NCBI RefSeq assembly: GCF_030646165.1
Contig: NZ_JAUTDO010000001.1
Coordinates: 620,001 to 684,000 of the forward strand
Direction: 5' to 3'
Length of the DNA stretch: 64,000 bases
DNA from: Conexibacter sp. CPCC 206217
GTDB lineage: Bacteria > Actinomycetota > Thermoleophilia > Solirubrobacterales > Solirubrobacteraceae
The translations under genes and the position numbers were made by a program. The notes below the pieces were generated by a model. That model was not told the DNA's origin, did not search any database, and saw nothing but the letters and a program-made list of their open reading frames with translations. Position 1 is the stretch's first letter; each line of letters starts with the position of its first letter. Below, in pieces: positions 41,911 through 48,875 of the stretch.

Positions 41911-42231
41911 CTAGTCGCGACCCAGCAGGTGGATGTCGAGCAGGACCGAGCGCGTCGCGACGATCGGCAGCGCGTCGGCGCCCTTGCCACGACGGCGACC
42001 GCCGCCGAGCAGCCGCCCGCCGTTGCGCTTGCGCGCATGGTGGGAGATCGCCACGACCGTCGCCGCGCCGGCGACGAAGCTCGTCGCCGCGACCGCGGCC
42101 GCCGTCTTGACCGCCGGCAGCTGGGCGCGGGTGCGTTCGATCGCGCGCACCTCGTCGATGACGGGGACGGCGTCGACCGTCTCCTCTTCGTCGAGCGGCA
42201 GCGGGTGATGGTCTGCGGTGGTCTCGCTCAT
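41911..42231 (-). CDS. Hypothetical single-pass membrane protein (106 aa)
   Basis: Acidic N-terminus (about residues 1-25, LDEEETVDAVPVIDE), one TM (about 44-62, AAAVAATSFVAGAATVVAIS), and a basic segment HHARKRNGGRLLGGGRRRGK followed by a hydrophobic end (ALPIVATRSVLLDIHLLGRD). A TAGCGT box and GAAG lie upstream of ATG 42231. It ends 51 bp from the glycosylase start and begins 33 bp from the GNAT stop. It may be the last gene of the putative ceramide transcription unit; function unknown. Confidence 0.6.
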   Translation of the reverse strand: MSETTADHHPLPLDEEETVDAVPVIDEVRAIERTRAQLPAVKTAAAVAATSFVAGAATVVAISHHARKRNGGRLLGGGRRRGKGADALPIVATRSVLLDIHLLGRD

Positions 42232-42264
42232 CGCGCTTCGGACACGCTACGCGATGCGGCGGCG

Positions 42265-43434
42265 TTATGTCGACACTGGGTCAGCGGGCGCGATCGACGG
42301 GATCGCGTCGGCGTCGAACAGCTTCTCGAAGAGGCGGTAGCGGCGCACGACTCTGCCGCCCATCCCTTCCATCGCGCGGTTCATCGACTTGTTCGTCTCG
42401 AGGATCCAGCCCATCTCGCCGTAGGTCTGCGGGGTGACCTCGGCGGAGTCGAAGTGCAGCTCGTAGAAGCGCGCGGCGACGCCGGTGTGCTGCCACTCGC
42501 GCTTGACGCCGAGCGCGAACACGCGCACGCGATCGATCTTTCTGCGGTGGAGCAGGAACTGCAGCCAGCCGAACGGCAGGATCCGCCCGTTCATGCGCTT
42601 GAAGACCTGGTTGTAGTCCGGCACCGACAGCGCGGCGCCGACGGTCTCCCCGTCCTTCTCGGCGACGAACGCCCAGTGCTCGTCGAGGATCGGCTTCAGC
42701 GTCTTGGCGTAGTGGCGGACCTCGTTCTCCGTCAGCGGCGAGAAGCCCCAGTTTCTCTCCCACGCCTCGTTGTAGACCTCGAGAAAGCGGTCGATCTCGG
42801 CGTTGATGTCCTTCTTGCGCATCGGCCGCACGGTGATCCCGTACTTCGACTCGACGCGCTCGGCGACTCTCCAGATCGTCGGGTGGACTCTGTCGCGGCC
42901 CGAGATCTCCAGGTGCCACATCAGCGTGTCCATCGCTCTGACGAGGCCCGCCGACTCGATGAGTCTCGGGTAGTACGGCTTGGTCCAGTTCGTCAGCACG
43001 ATCGGATCGAGCTTGAAGCCCTCGACGAGCACCCCGCACTCGTCGTTCATCGTGAAGTCGGCCGGGCCGACCATGCGGTCGCGACCGCGGCCGCGCAGCC
43101 ACTGCTCGGCGGCGTCGAGCAGGGCGGCGGCCGTGCGCGGATCGTCCTCGCATTCGAAGAAGCCGAAGAGGCCCCATCTGTTGTCCTGGAACTCGTTGAG
43201 GACGTGGTCGACCTGAGCGGTGATGCGCCCGACCGCTCTGCCGTCGCGCCAGGCGAGGAAGTACTGCGCCTCGCCGTGCTCGAACCACGGGTTCTTGCGC
43301 CGGTCCAAGAAGCTGCGCCGCTCGGAGATCAAGGGCGGCACCCAGTGCGGCTCGTTACGATAGAGCCGCCATGGCAGCTTGATGAAGGTTGTGAGGTCGC
43401 GCTTGGAAGCGACCGGCCGGACTTCGAGAGCCAT
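42265..43434 (-). CDS. GNAT-fold acyltransferase, candidate bacterial ceramide synthase
   Basis: 389 residues, about twice the length of a simple GNAT enzyme. The N-terminal part has KLPWRLYRNEPHWVPPLISE and the acceptor-like FFECEDDPRTAAALLDAAEQ block. The central and C-terminal parts hold GNAT-like strands (HWAFVAEKDGETVGAALSVP, RVRVFALGVKREWQHTGVAA). In Caulobacter, the ceramide synthase that N-acylates the SPT-derived base is a GNAT-superfamily protein found near spt. Divergence from an SPT-like gene by 13 bp is the main reason for this call. TAGATT 6 nt before ATG 43434 suggests a leaderless mRNA. Assignment to ceramide synthesis is inference. Confidence 0.6.
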   Translation of the reverse strand: MALEVRPVASKRDLTTFIKLPWRLYRNEPHWVPPLISERRSFLDRRKNPWFEHGEAQYFLAWRDGRAVGRITAQVDHVLNEFQDNRWGLFGFFECEDDPRTAAALLDAAEQWLRGRGRDRMVGPADFTMNDECGVLVEGFKLDPIVLTNWTKPYYPRLIESAGLVRAMDTLMWHLEISGRDRVHPTIWRVAERVESKYGITVRPMRKKDINAEIDRFLEVYNEAWERNWGFSPLTENEVRHYAKTLKPILDEHWAFVAEKDGETVGAALSVPDYNQVFKRMNGRILPFGWLQFLLHRRKIDRVRVFALGVKREWQHTGVAARFYELHFDSAEVTPQTYGEMGWILETNKSMNRAMEGMGGRVVRRYRLFEKLFDADAIPSIAPADPVST

Positions 43435-43440
43435 CCGGCC

Positions 43441-43446
43441 AATCTA
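43441..43446 (-). promoter_or_regulatory. -10 box of the leaderless GNAT gene
   Basis: TAGATT on the minus strand, 6 nt before the GNAT ATG and 1 nt from the ATG of the divergent SPT-like gene. The two start regions therefore overlap. Confidence 0.55.
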
Positions 43447-43447
43447 T

Positions 43448-44716
43448 ATGCCGACCACCACAGACGTCTTCGACAAGGCCCGCACCCACGAGCGCGTTCT
43501 CCAGCTGAGAGCGGCCCGTGACATCGATGCGGTCCCCTACTTCCGCCGGCTCGAATCGGCGACGGCCCCCGTCGTGGAGATGGAGGGGCAGCCGCGCATC
43601 ATGCTCGGCTCCAACAACTACCTCGGGTTGACGAGCGACCCGCGCGTGATCGAGGGCGCCCACGACGCGATCCGCCGCTACGGCACCGGCGTGACCGGCT
43701 CGCGCCTGCTCAACGGCACGCTCGACCTGCACCTGGAACTGGAGCAGGAGCTGGCCGAGTGGTTCGGCACCGAGGACGCGATCGTCTACACGACGGGGCA
43801 CCAGGCGAACCTCGGCGCGATCGGGACGATCCTCGGCCCGGGCGACACCGTCGTCGTCGACTCCGGCGACCACGCCTCGATCCTCGACGGCGTGATCCTC
43901 TCGCGCGCGAAGATGCGCGTCTTCCGCCACAACCGGCTCGACCTGCTGGAGAAGCGGCTGCAGCAGGCGGAGTCCGACGGCGGCGGGATCATGGTCGTCG
44001 TCGACGGCGTCTTCTCGATGGAGGGCGACGTCGCGCCGCTGCCGCAGATCGCGGACCTGGCGGAGCGCTACGGCGCGCGCCTGATGGTCGACGAGGCGCA
44101 CGGCCTCGGCGTGCTCGGCGCGCGCGGCGCGGGTGCGTCGGAGCTGCTCGGGGTCGAGGACCGCGTCGACCTGCGGATGGCGACGTTCTCGAAGTCGCTC
44201 GCCTCCTGCGGCGGCGTGATCGCGGGCCCGACCGACGTGATCGACTTCCTGCGGATCCAGTCGCGGCCGTTCCTGTTCACGGCATCGGCGGTGCCGGCGG
44301 CGGTCGGCTCGGCGCTGGCGGCGGTGCGCGTCTGCCGCTCGGACGAGGGCAGAGCGCTGTTCGCGCGCGTGCTCGACAACGCGGCCTACCTGAACGCCGG
44401 GCTGCGCTCGCTCGGCTTCCACACGGTCGAGCCGACGGCGCTGCCGGACGGCTCGGTCGTCGCGACGCCCGTCGTGCCGGTGCTGGTCGCCGACGACTGG
44501 AAGGCGGCGCTGATGTGGAAGGCGCTCTACGAGGAAGGCGTGTACGTCAACGTCGCGTTGCACCCGGCGGTGCCGCCGGGCGGGGCGCTGCTGCGCACGA
44601 GCGTGATGGCAACGCACGAGCGCTCGCAGCTGGATGAGGCGATCGCGAAGTTCGCCAGCGTCAAGCGCAGCTTCGAGGCGGAGCACGGGCCGCTGCCCGG
44701 CCCGCTCGCCGCGTGA
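43448..44716 (+). CDS. spt: Serine palmitoyltransferase-like alpha-oxoamine synthase
   Basis: 422 residues, PLP-dependent. Key residues: His142 in SGDHASI stacks on PLP, Asp215 in MVDEAHG, and the Schiff-base Lys249 in TFSKSLASCGG. The FSKSLAS form and the GSNNYLGLTSDP and TGVTGSRLLNGTLDLHLELE blocks are those of bacterial SPT (Bacteroides, Sphingomonas type). KBL and BioF instead have TLGKA/TFGKA. SPT condenses serine with acyl-CoA to 3-keto-sphinganine. KBL or BioF remain alternatives, but no threonine or biotin genes are near. No ribosome site is obvious before ATG 43448. Confidence 0.8.
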   Translation: MPTTTDVFDKARTHERVLQLRAARDIDAVPYFRRLESATAPVVEMEGQPRIMLGSNNYLGLTSDPRVIEGAHDAIRRYGTGVTGSRLLNGTLDLHLELEQELAEWFGTEDAIVYTTGHQANLGAIGTILGPGDTVVVDSGDHASILDGVILSRAKMRVFRHNRLDLLEKRLQQAESDGGGIMVVVDGVFSMEGDVAPLPQIADLAERYGARLMVDEAHGLGVLGARGAGASELLGVEDRVDLRMATFSKSLASCGGVIAGPTDVIDFLRIQSRPFLFTASAVPAAVGSALAAVRVCRSDEGRALFARVLDNAAYLNAGLRSLGFHTVEPTALPDGSVVATPVVPVLVADDWKAALMWKALYEEGVYVNVALHPAVPPGGALLRTSVMATHERSQLDEAIAKFASVKRSFEAEHGPLPGPLAA

Positions 44717-44752
44717 GTCGCACCGTTCACGTCTGACCTCTCAATCGAGTTC

Positions 44753-44788
44753 GTCACCTGCCGAACCTCTCCTTGAGGTGCAGGTGAC
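44753..44788 (+). terminator. Compound hairpin after the SPT-like gene
   Basis: Outer stem GTCACCTGC/GCAGGTGAC (9 bp), inner stem ACCTC/GAGGT (5 bp) with a 3-nt CGA bulge and TCCTT loop. It begins 37 bp after the stop. No T-run follows, so it is either a terminator of unusual form or a structured RNA element. Confidence 0.5.
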
Positions 44789-45185
44789 GGACCGATTGCG
44801 GATGAGGGAACTCTAAGACTTTGCTCCGATTCTCTCTCTGTCAAAGCTCTCATTTTTCGCTTGGTCCTGCGACCTCGTTCGCGACACTCTGATATGGGCG
44901 TGGCGCACCTTCGTTGCACTGCTTTGTGCGGCACAAAAAAAGGCCGCTCCTAGCGCACGTTCAGACAGTTCGGCATTGACCGCCGCGGGGCGAAGGGCAT
45001 AGCTTCTGCGGACGTTGTTGGGGCTGACTCGCACCGGGGCCACGGCGTCTCTTACGAGGGAGAGCGCTCACGTCAAGGAAGGTGCCCGAGACTCGTTCCG
45101 CGACGCGACAGTGCGTTCTGATCCCCCTTAGTTCAGTCGCCTGTCGGTGGTCTACTCGTATCGGAGGCAGGGAGAAAGAGTGCAG
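44789..45185. other. AT-richer intergenic region, no supported gene
   Basis: About 400 bp between the SPT-like gene and the mIHF-like gene. 44811-44960 is clearly less GC-rich than its surroundings and holds an A7 run between GCGGC and GCCGC (about 44930-44958). It probably contains the promoter and leader of the mIHF-like gene. No tRNA-like fold or coding frame was found. Confidence 0.5.
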
Positions 45186-45557
45186 ATGGACGGGTTGCCG
45201 ACGATGACCCCTGGGCCGCAGCACATGCGTGCCCTCCAGAGAGCAAACCGCGTGCGTCTCGCTCGCGCGGAGCTCAAACGCCGTATCGCGGACGGGGAGG
45301 TCTCCGCAGCGGAGGTTCTCCTCTCTTCCCCGTGGGAGGCTGACAGCATGGCGATCGGGGACGTCCTGATGAGCCAGCGCCGGTGGGGTAGCACCCGCTG
45401 TCGCAAGTTCCTCGCGATGTTCCGGATCCAGGAGACCAAGAGCGTCGGTTCGCTCACGGAGCGCCAGAGGCTGGCCCTCGCCGCGCAGTTGGATGCGCAC
45501 GCGAAGATAGAGCGCTCGTGCCGCCTCGAGGTGGCAGGAGCGTTGGTCAGCGCCTGA
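45186..45557 (+). CDS. mIHF-like nucleoid/DNA-binding protein
   Basis: 123 residues from ATG 45186 (GTG 45180 also possible; GGGAGAAA precedes both). The region AELKRRIADGEVSAAEVLLS, then IGDVLMSQRRWGSTRCRKFL and VGSLTERQRLALAAQL, follows the mycobacterial integration host factor pattern (helix, helix-two-turns-helix). The usual GxGxxRA segment is replaced by WGSTRCRKF. It is longer and more divergent than the housekeeping mIHF (about 105 residues), so it is likely a second paralogue. Binds DNA non-specifically in known relatives; the role here is unknown. Confidence 0.75.
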   Translation: MDGLPTMTPGPQHMRALQRANRVRLARAELKRRIADGEVSAAEVLLSSPWEADSMAIGDVLMSQRRWGSTRCRKFLAMFRIQETKSVGSLTERQRLALAAQLDAHAKIERSCRLEVAGALVSA

Positions 45558-45592
45558 CGCAGGTGTTGGTGCAGGTGCAGTGAACGCTGCGA

Positions 45593-45632
45593 CGCGCCCC
45601 GTGCCCGAGGACTTCCGCGGGCACGGGGCGCG
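45593..45632. terminator. Bidirectional terminator hairpin
   Basis: 15-bp perfect stem CGCGCCCCGTGCCCG/CGGGCACGGGGCGCG, 10-nt loop, between the convergent mIHF-like and glyoxalase-family genes. Confidence 0.7.
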
Positions 45633-45650
45633 CCGTGCGGGCGGGGATGC

Positions 45651-46106
45651 TCAGATGCGGTCGGCCGCGAAGCCGGGCCCGCGCGTGGCGATCTCGACGA
45701 TGTGCCCGTCCGGGTCGCGGACGTAGATCGAGCGGAACGCGCCGCGGTCGAAGACGTCGGTGCAGCCGACGCCGCGCTCGCGCAGATAGTCGCGCCACGC
45801 GAGCTGCTCGTCCGCGGTGTCGACGGTGAACGCGACGTGGTGCACGGAGCCGGCGCCGGTGACGCCGTCGGGCAGCTGCGGGTACTCCATGAAGGTGATC
45901 AGCGTGCCGGGCGTGGCGCCGGCGTCGCCGAACCAGAAGTGGCGCGTGTTGGGGTCGTCGTCGTTGACCCCTTCCTCGACGAGCGCGAGCCCGAGCACGT
46001 CACGGTAGAACGCGGTGGTACGGCTGAGGTCACGACAGATCGCGGTGACGTGGTGAAGCCCGGTCAGCCGCATCCGCCGCGGCTCGCTCGGTGGATCGGC
46101 AGTCAT
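45651..46106 (-). CDS. Glyoxalase/bleomycin-resistance (VOC) family protein
   Basis: 151 residues. The N-terminal beta-alpha-beta module reads LTGLHHVTAICRDLSRTTAF then YRDVLGLALVEEG, and the C-terminal module VHHVAFTVDTADEQL, ending FRSIYVRDPDGHIVEIAT. Metal ligands His (LHHVT), His (VHHVAF) and Glu (IVEIAT) are in the usual VOC places, resembling the ring-cleaving or glyoxalase-like hydroxylase subgroup. The reaction is unknown. ATG 46106 is 7 nt after TATGCT, so the leaderless start is clear although the frame stays open further upstream. Confidence 0.85.
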   Translation of the reverse strand: MTADPPSEPRRMRLTGLHHVTAICRDLSRTTAFYRDVLGLALVEEGVNDDDPNTRHFWFGDAGATPGTLITFMEYPQLPDGVTGAGSVHHVAFTVDTADEQLAWRDYLRERGVGCTDVFDRGAFRSIYVRDPDGHIVEIATRGPGFAADRI

Positions 46107-46113
46107 CGAGCGC

Positions 46114-46119
46114 AGCATA
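46114..46119 (-). promoter_or_regulatory. -10 box of leaderless VOC gene
   Basis: TATGCT on the minus strand, then GCGCTCG, then ATG. Confidence 0.6.
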
Positions 46120-46256
46120 TAGGCGCGAGAGGCGGCTCCCCCGCACTCATCCGCCACAAAACCCGCCAGATCCCATATCTATCGGGTAGCGCATCGCTCC
46201 CGACCGCCCTAGAGTTGCTCGTGGTTGTCAAGCGCTCCGGGCCAACCACCCGCGTC

Positions 46257-46285
46257 TCGACCCGTTCCGTCTCGGAGCGGGTCGA
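46257..46285 (-). terminator. Hairpin after the membrane protein gene
   Basis: 13-bp stem TCGACCCGTTCCG/CGGAGCGGGTCGA with one T-G pair and loop TCT, 34 bp after the stop of the minus-strand gene. Confidence 0.55.
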
Positions 46286-46319
46286 TGTCGTTGTGGGGCG
46301 GTTCGGCCTCTCCTGCCCC

Positions 46320-46841
46320 TCAGCGGACCTTGATCCCGAACCCGCCGGAGCGCTTCTTGAACAGCGCCCGCCAGCCGAGGAACCCGAGCGCAAGGACGCC
46401 GACGGCGATAGGGACCATCGTCGCTCTGTCGACTCTCAGGAAGAACAGCACCGCCATCGTCGCCACCGCTCCCACCGCCGACAGCAGCAGGGTGTGCGAC
46501 CGGTACCCCCCGATGTGCTCGCGCAGTGCAACCTCCAGCCCCGCCACGGATCCCATCAGCACGGCCCCGGTCAGCAGCACGTTCCCCGGCCGCCCCCCGA
46601 CGAAGAACCCCGCGATCCCGAGCACGATCGCCGACAGCACGGCAAGCTCGACAAGCGGAAACGCCCCCCAAGGCGCCGCCGGCGCCTCCTCCCGCCGCGA
46701 AGGCGCCCGCGCCGCCCGCACCCGCTCCCCCCGAGCCCGAGCCGTCACCTCATGTCGCCCGGGAACGACCGGCGCCGGCGGCTGCTCAGCAACCACCGGC
46801 GTCTCGGGTGCGGTTATGCGCTTTCGGCTACGGCGGCCCAT
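46320..46841 (-). CDS. Hypothetical integral membrane protein (173 aa)
   Basis: Positively charged 55-residue N-terminus (MGRRSRKRITAPE, RHEVTARARGERVRAARAPS), then four TM segments: about 62-80 (FPLVELAVLSAIVLGIAGFF), 87-105, 117-134 and 141-157. Ends RALFKKRSGGFGIKVR. No family recognised. TACGCT lies 9 nt upstream of the ATG at 46841. It borders the lower-GC segment to its right. Confidence 0.65.
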   Translation of the reverse strand: MGRRSRKRITAPETPVVAEQPPAPVVPGRHEVTARARGERVRAARAPSRREEAPAAPWGAFPLVELAVLSAIVLGIAGFFVGGRPGNVLLTGAVLMGSVAGLEVALREHIGGYRSHTLLLSAVGAVATMAVLFFLRVDRATMVPIAVGVLALGFLGWRALFKKRSGGFGIKVR

Positions 46842-46908
46842 ATGGGAGCCAGCGTAACGGAGCCGAGGAGCTCGGCATTCAGGTTCCTCTCGAACGCCTA
46901 GACCACGA

Positions 46909-47343
46909 TCACGGACTTCCCCAGTTCATGAGGCCCGCGCCGTAGATGCCGCGCGCTTCCTGGTTGATGTACGTCGGATAGCCGTAGTTCGACAGCCCCC
47001 CGGGCGTCCATCTCGCAGTATTCGGTGCGACATATACGCATGTGAAGGGAATCGCGTTCCCGCCAGACCCGTCGGCATTTGTCTTGGCGCCGACACACAC
47101 GTTGTCTCCCACGGTCTCGGTCCAAGGCGCCTCGTAGCCCACGCCGAACAGGTACTTGTACGGACCCACGAACCGTCCGCCTGCTCCCACCGAAATCCCA
47201 CCAAAGTATTGCGTTATGGCGTGAGCCCTCTCCGCCCCGACGATCGGCACGTTGCTCGCAAGGGCAACGCCTACGATCAGCGAGATCGCCGCTGCGATCA
47301 ACGGCACATATCGCCGGAACCCCCAACTCTCCTGATGCAACAT
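46909..47343 (-). CDS. Small exported protein of unknown function
   Basis: 144 residues from ATG 47343, with an AGGGGG ribosome site 7 nt upstream. A predicted signal peptide (YVPLIAAAISLIVGVALASN) is followed by a mature part rich in Gly, Tyr, Asn and Trp. It has two cysteines (DNVCVGAK and PFTCVYVA) that could pair, and ends IYGAGLMNWGSP. No catalytic motif. The coding sequence is visibly lower in GC than its neighbours. The nature of the mature part (short, aromatic, disulfide-capable) suits a secreted matrix or effector-type protein, but nothing more can be said. Confidence 0.6.
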   Translation of the reverse strand: MLHQESWGFRRYVPLIAAAISLIVGVALASNVPIVGAERAHAITQYFGGISVGAGGRFVGPYKYLFGVGYEAPWTETVGDNVCVGAKTNADGSGGNAIPFTCVYVAPNTARWTPGGLSNYGYPTYINQEARGIYGAGLMNWGSP

Positions 47344-47478
47344 ACGGACACCCCCTGGCGTCTCGTCATACTTCGTCCGGCGCACTCGTCGTGCGCCCTA
47401 TCATTTAAGCGCCGGTACCGCCGGCACCGCTGGTTAAGAGATCTGCAACAAACGCAATTCTCGCTTCGCCGCGCGAAG

Positions 47479-48144
47479 TCAGCAATCCCGACATCCGCTC
47501 ACGGGGAGCAGTTCCACTTCTCCGCCGGGTCGCGATGCTTCAATGCCTGTGAGATCTCTTCGCGTGAGAAGCACGAATCCACCGTCCTCTGTTCTCATTG
47601 GCGTCCTGTCTCCTCGGCGTGAGATCATTCGCACTTCACGAACGCCGTCCGGCACCAAGCCCGCAAGAACGATTTCATGCGGGCGCAGACCTGGTGCGCC
47701 GACTGCTCCACCGCTGAGCAACGTGAACACTCTGCCGAGTTCGGTTGCCTCACCACGGGGCGCGCATCGGAACGCAACCGGCGCGGCACGACGATCGAAC
47801 AAATGCAGACAGACCACGTTGGGATCGAAATCCGAACGCCAGTTCGAATTCCCCGGCCTCGTACCGTTTGTGACCCACATGCGGTAGCGCTTGGTTTCAG
47901 CGCGGACACGCCGTGCGGAATCGAAGTCGACAGTCACGTCTCCATAGCCGCTTGCATAGGCCGATGGCGGCAGGCGATCTCGATCCAACTGCGGACGCTC
48001 GAACAAGGCAATCGATTCAGTTGACACGCCGTCGTCGTGCGTGCGTGCAACGTGATCCTTGCTTCCACATGAGGAGCATAACCCACCAACGAGCAATACT
48101 ACGACGACCCATACCGTTCTTCGCAAACGCGCACTGATCAACAA
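47479..48144 (-). CDS. Hypothetical lipoprotein-like exported protein
   Basis: 221 residues, start TTG 48144 or 48141 with AGGGGG just upstream. The signal segment VWVVVVLLVGGLCSSCGS resembles a type II signal with Cys near residue 23-26, although the lipobox is not canonical. The mature part has a beta-sandwich look (PNVVCLHLFDRRAAPVAFRC, HEIVLAGLVPDGVREVRMIS) and ends in SGCRDC. GC content is lower and codon use is more mixed than in the surrounding genes. A promoter with TTGCAA and TAAGAT 18 bp apart precedes it. Function unknown. Confidence 0.6.
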   Translation of the reverse strand: MLISARLRRTVWVVVVLLVGGLCSSCGSKDHVARTHDDGVSTESIALFERPQLDRDRLPPSAYASGYGDVTVDFDSARRVRAETKRYRMWVTNGTRPGNSNWRSDFDPNVVCLHLFDRRAAPVAFRCAPRGEATELGRVFTLLSGGAVGAPGLRPHEIVLAGLVPDGVREVRMISRRGDRTPMRTEDGGFVLLTRRDLTGIEASRPGGEVELLPVSGCRDC

Positions 48145-48193
48145 ACCCCCTGACCTCGGCCAATCGTTGCTGGAGTCGACCTTCTACAAGGCC

Positions 48194-48216
48194 GGTCTCG
48201 CTTCCCAAGCGAGACC
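48194..48216. repeat. Perfect 10-bp inverted repeat
   Basis: GGTCTCGCTT-CCC-AAGCGAGACC in the leader of the lipoprotein-like gene. Hairpin or operator; no T-run. Confidence 0.5.
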
Positions 48217-48243
48217 TCCGATCAACGATCTGTATTGCCGAAG

Positions 48244-48273
48244 ATCTTACACACGGAGTTTAGGCATTTGCAA
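48244..48273 (-). promoter_or_regulatory. Promoter of the lipoprotein-like gene
   Basis: TTGCAA (-35), 18-bp spacer, TAAGAT (-10) on the minus strand. The -35 is the same word as in the wall-hydrolase promoter at 13125. Confidence 0.5.
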
Positions 48274-48305
48274 GCAATGCCAGTTATCTGTTGTCTAATG
48301 CCGAA

Positions 48306-48875
48306 TCAACGCCGTACTGCGCCGGCTAGCGGACAGCCGGATGAGACCTTGACGTGCCACCAGCCGGCGAGCATGCCGATCAGCCCAAGGCGGGGCTTGG
48401 ACTCCCAGCCGCCGCAACCTGGCTCGCCGATCTCGCGGCGGGAGATGCGCACGCCGGGGTAGTCAGCGGGGTCGCGCAGGAGACGGGCCAGCTCGTCGCG
48501 CTTGAGCACTTCACGGGCGGCTCGTTCGCGGTGCGCAGTGCGGACCTCGTGGAGGCGCTCGGCGAGGTCGTCGCGGGTGCGCTCCAACTCGCCGAGGTCG
48601 AGCAGGTGCGGGCCGCGTTCGCTCGGGGTGCCGATCGACCAGACGATCCGATCGTGCGGCGCCGTTCGCGCGGCCGCTGCAGCCAGTTGGCCCTCCAGCT
48701 TGGCGATCTGGGCGCGCAGCGTGCGGCGCGCCGCGGACTCGTCGACGCCCACCCAATCGGGGGTGACCTGCGTGTTCGGCTGATCGATTACGCGCTCCAT
48801 CGCCGGGCATTCTACCCGCGTCACGCCGCTTTCGAGTGCGCAACCTACGAGGTGCGGGTCGAGGCCGCGCATCAT
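48306..48875 (-). CDS. Hypothetical coiled-coil protein
   Basis: 189 residues. ATG 48875 overlaps the stop of the B3/B4 gene (ATGA), supporting the start and operon membership. The middle (about 60-140) has heptad-like helices (LRAQIAKLEGQLAAAAART, LDLGELERTRDDLAERLHEV). The C-terminal 45 residues are Gly/Trp-rich with two cysteines (GEPGCGGWESK, GMLAGWWHVKVSSGCP), probably a small folded unit. No recognised family. Last gene of the long Mce-containing unit. Confidence 0.65.
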   Translation of the reverse strand: MMRGLDPHLVGCALESGVTRVECPAMERVIDQPNTQVTPDWVGVDESAARRTLRAQIAKLEGQLAAAAARTAPHDRIVWSIGTPSERGPHLLDLGELERTRDDLAERLHEVRTAHRERAAREVLKRDELARLLRDPADYPGVRISRREIGEPGCGGWESKPRLGLIGMLAGWWHVKVSSGCPLAGAVRR

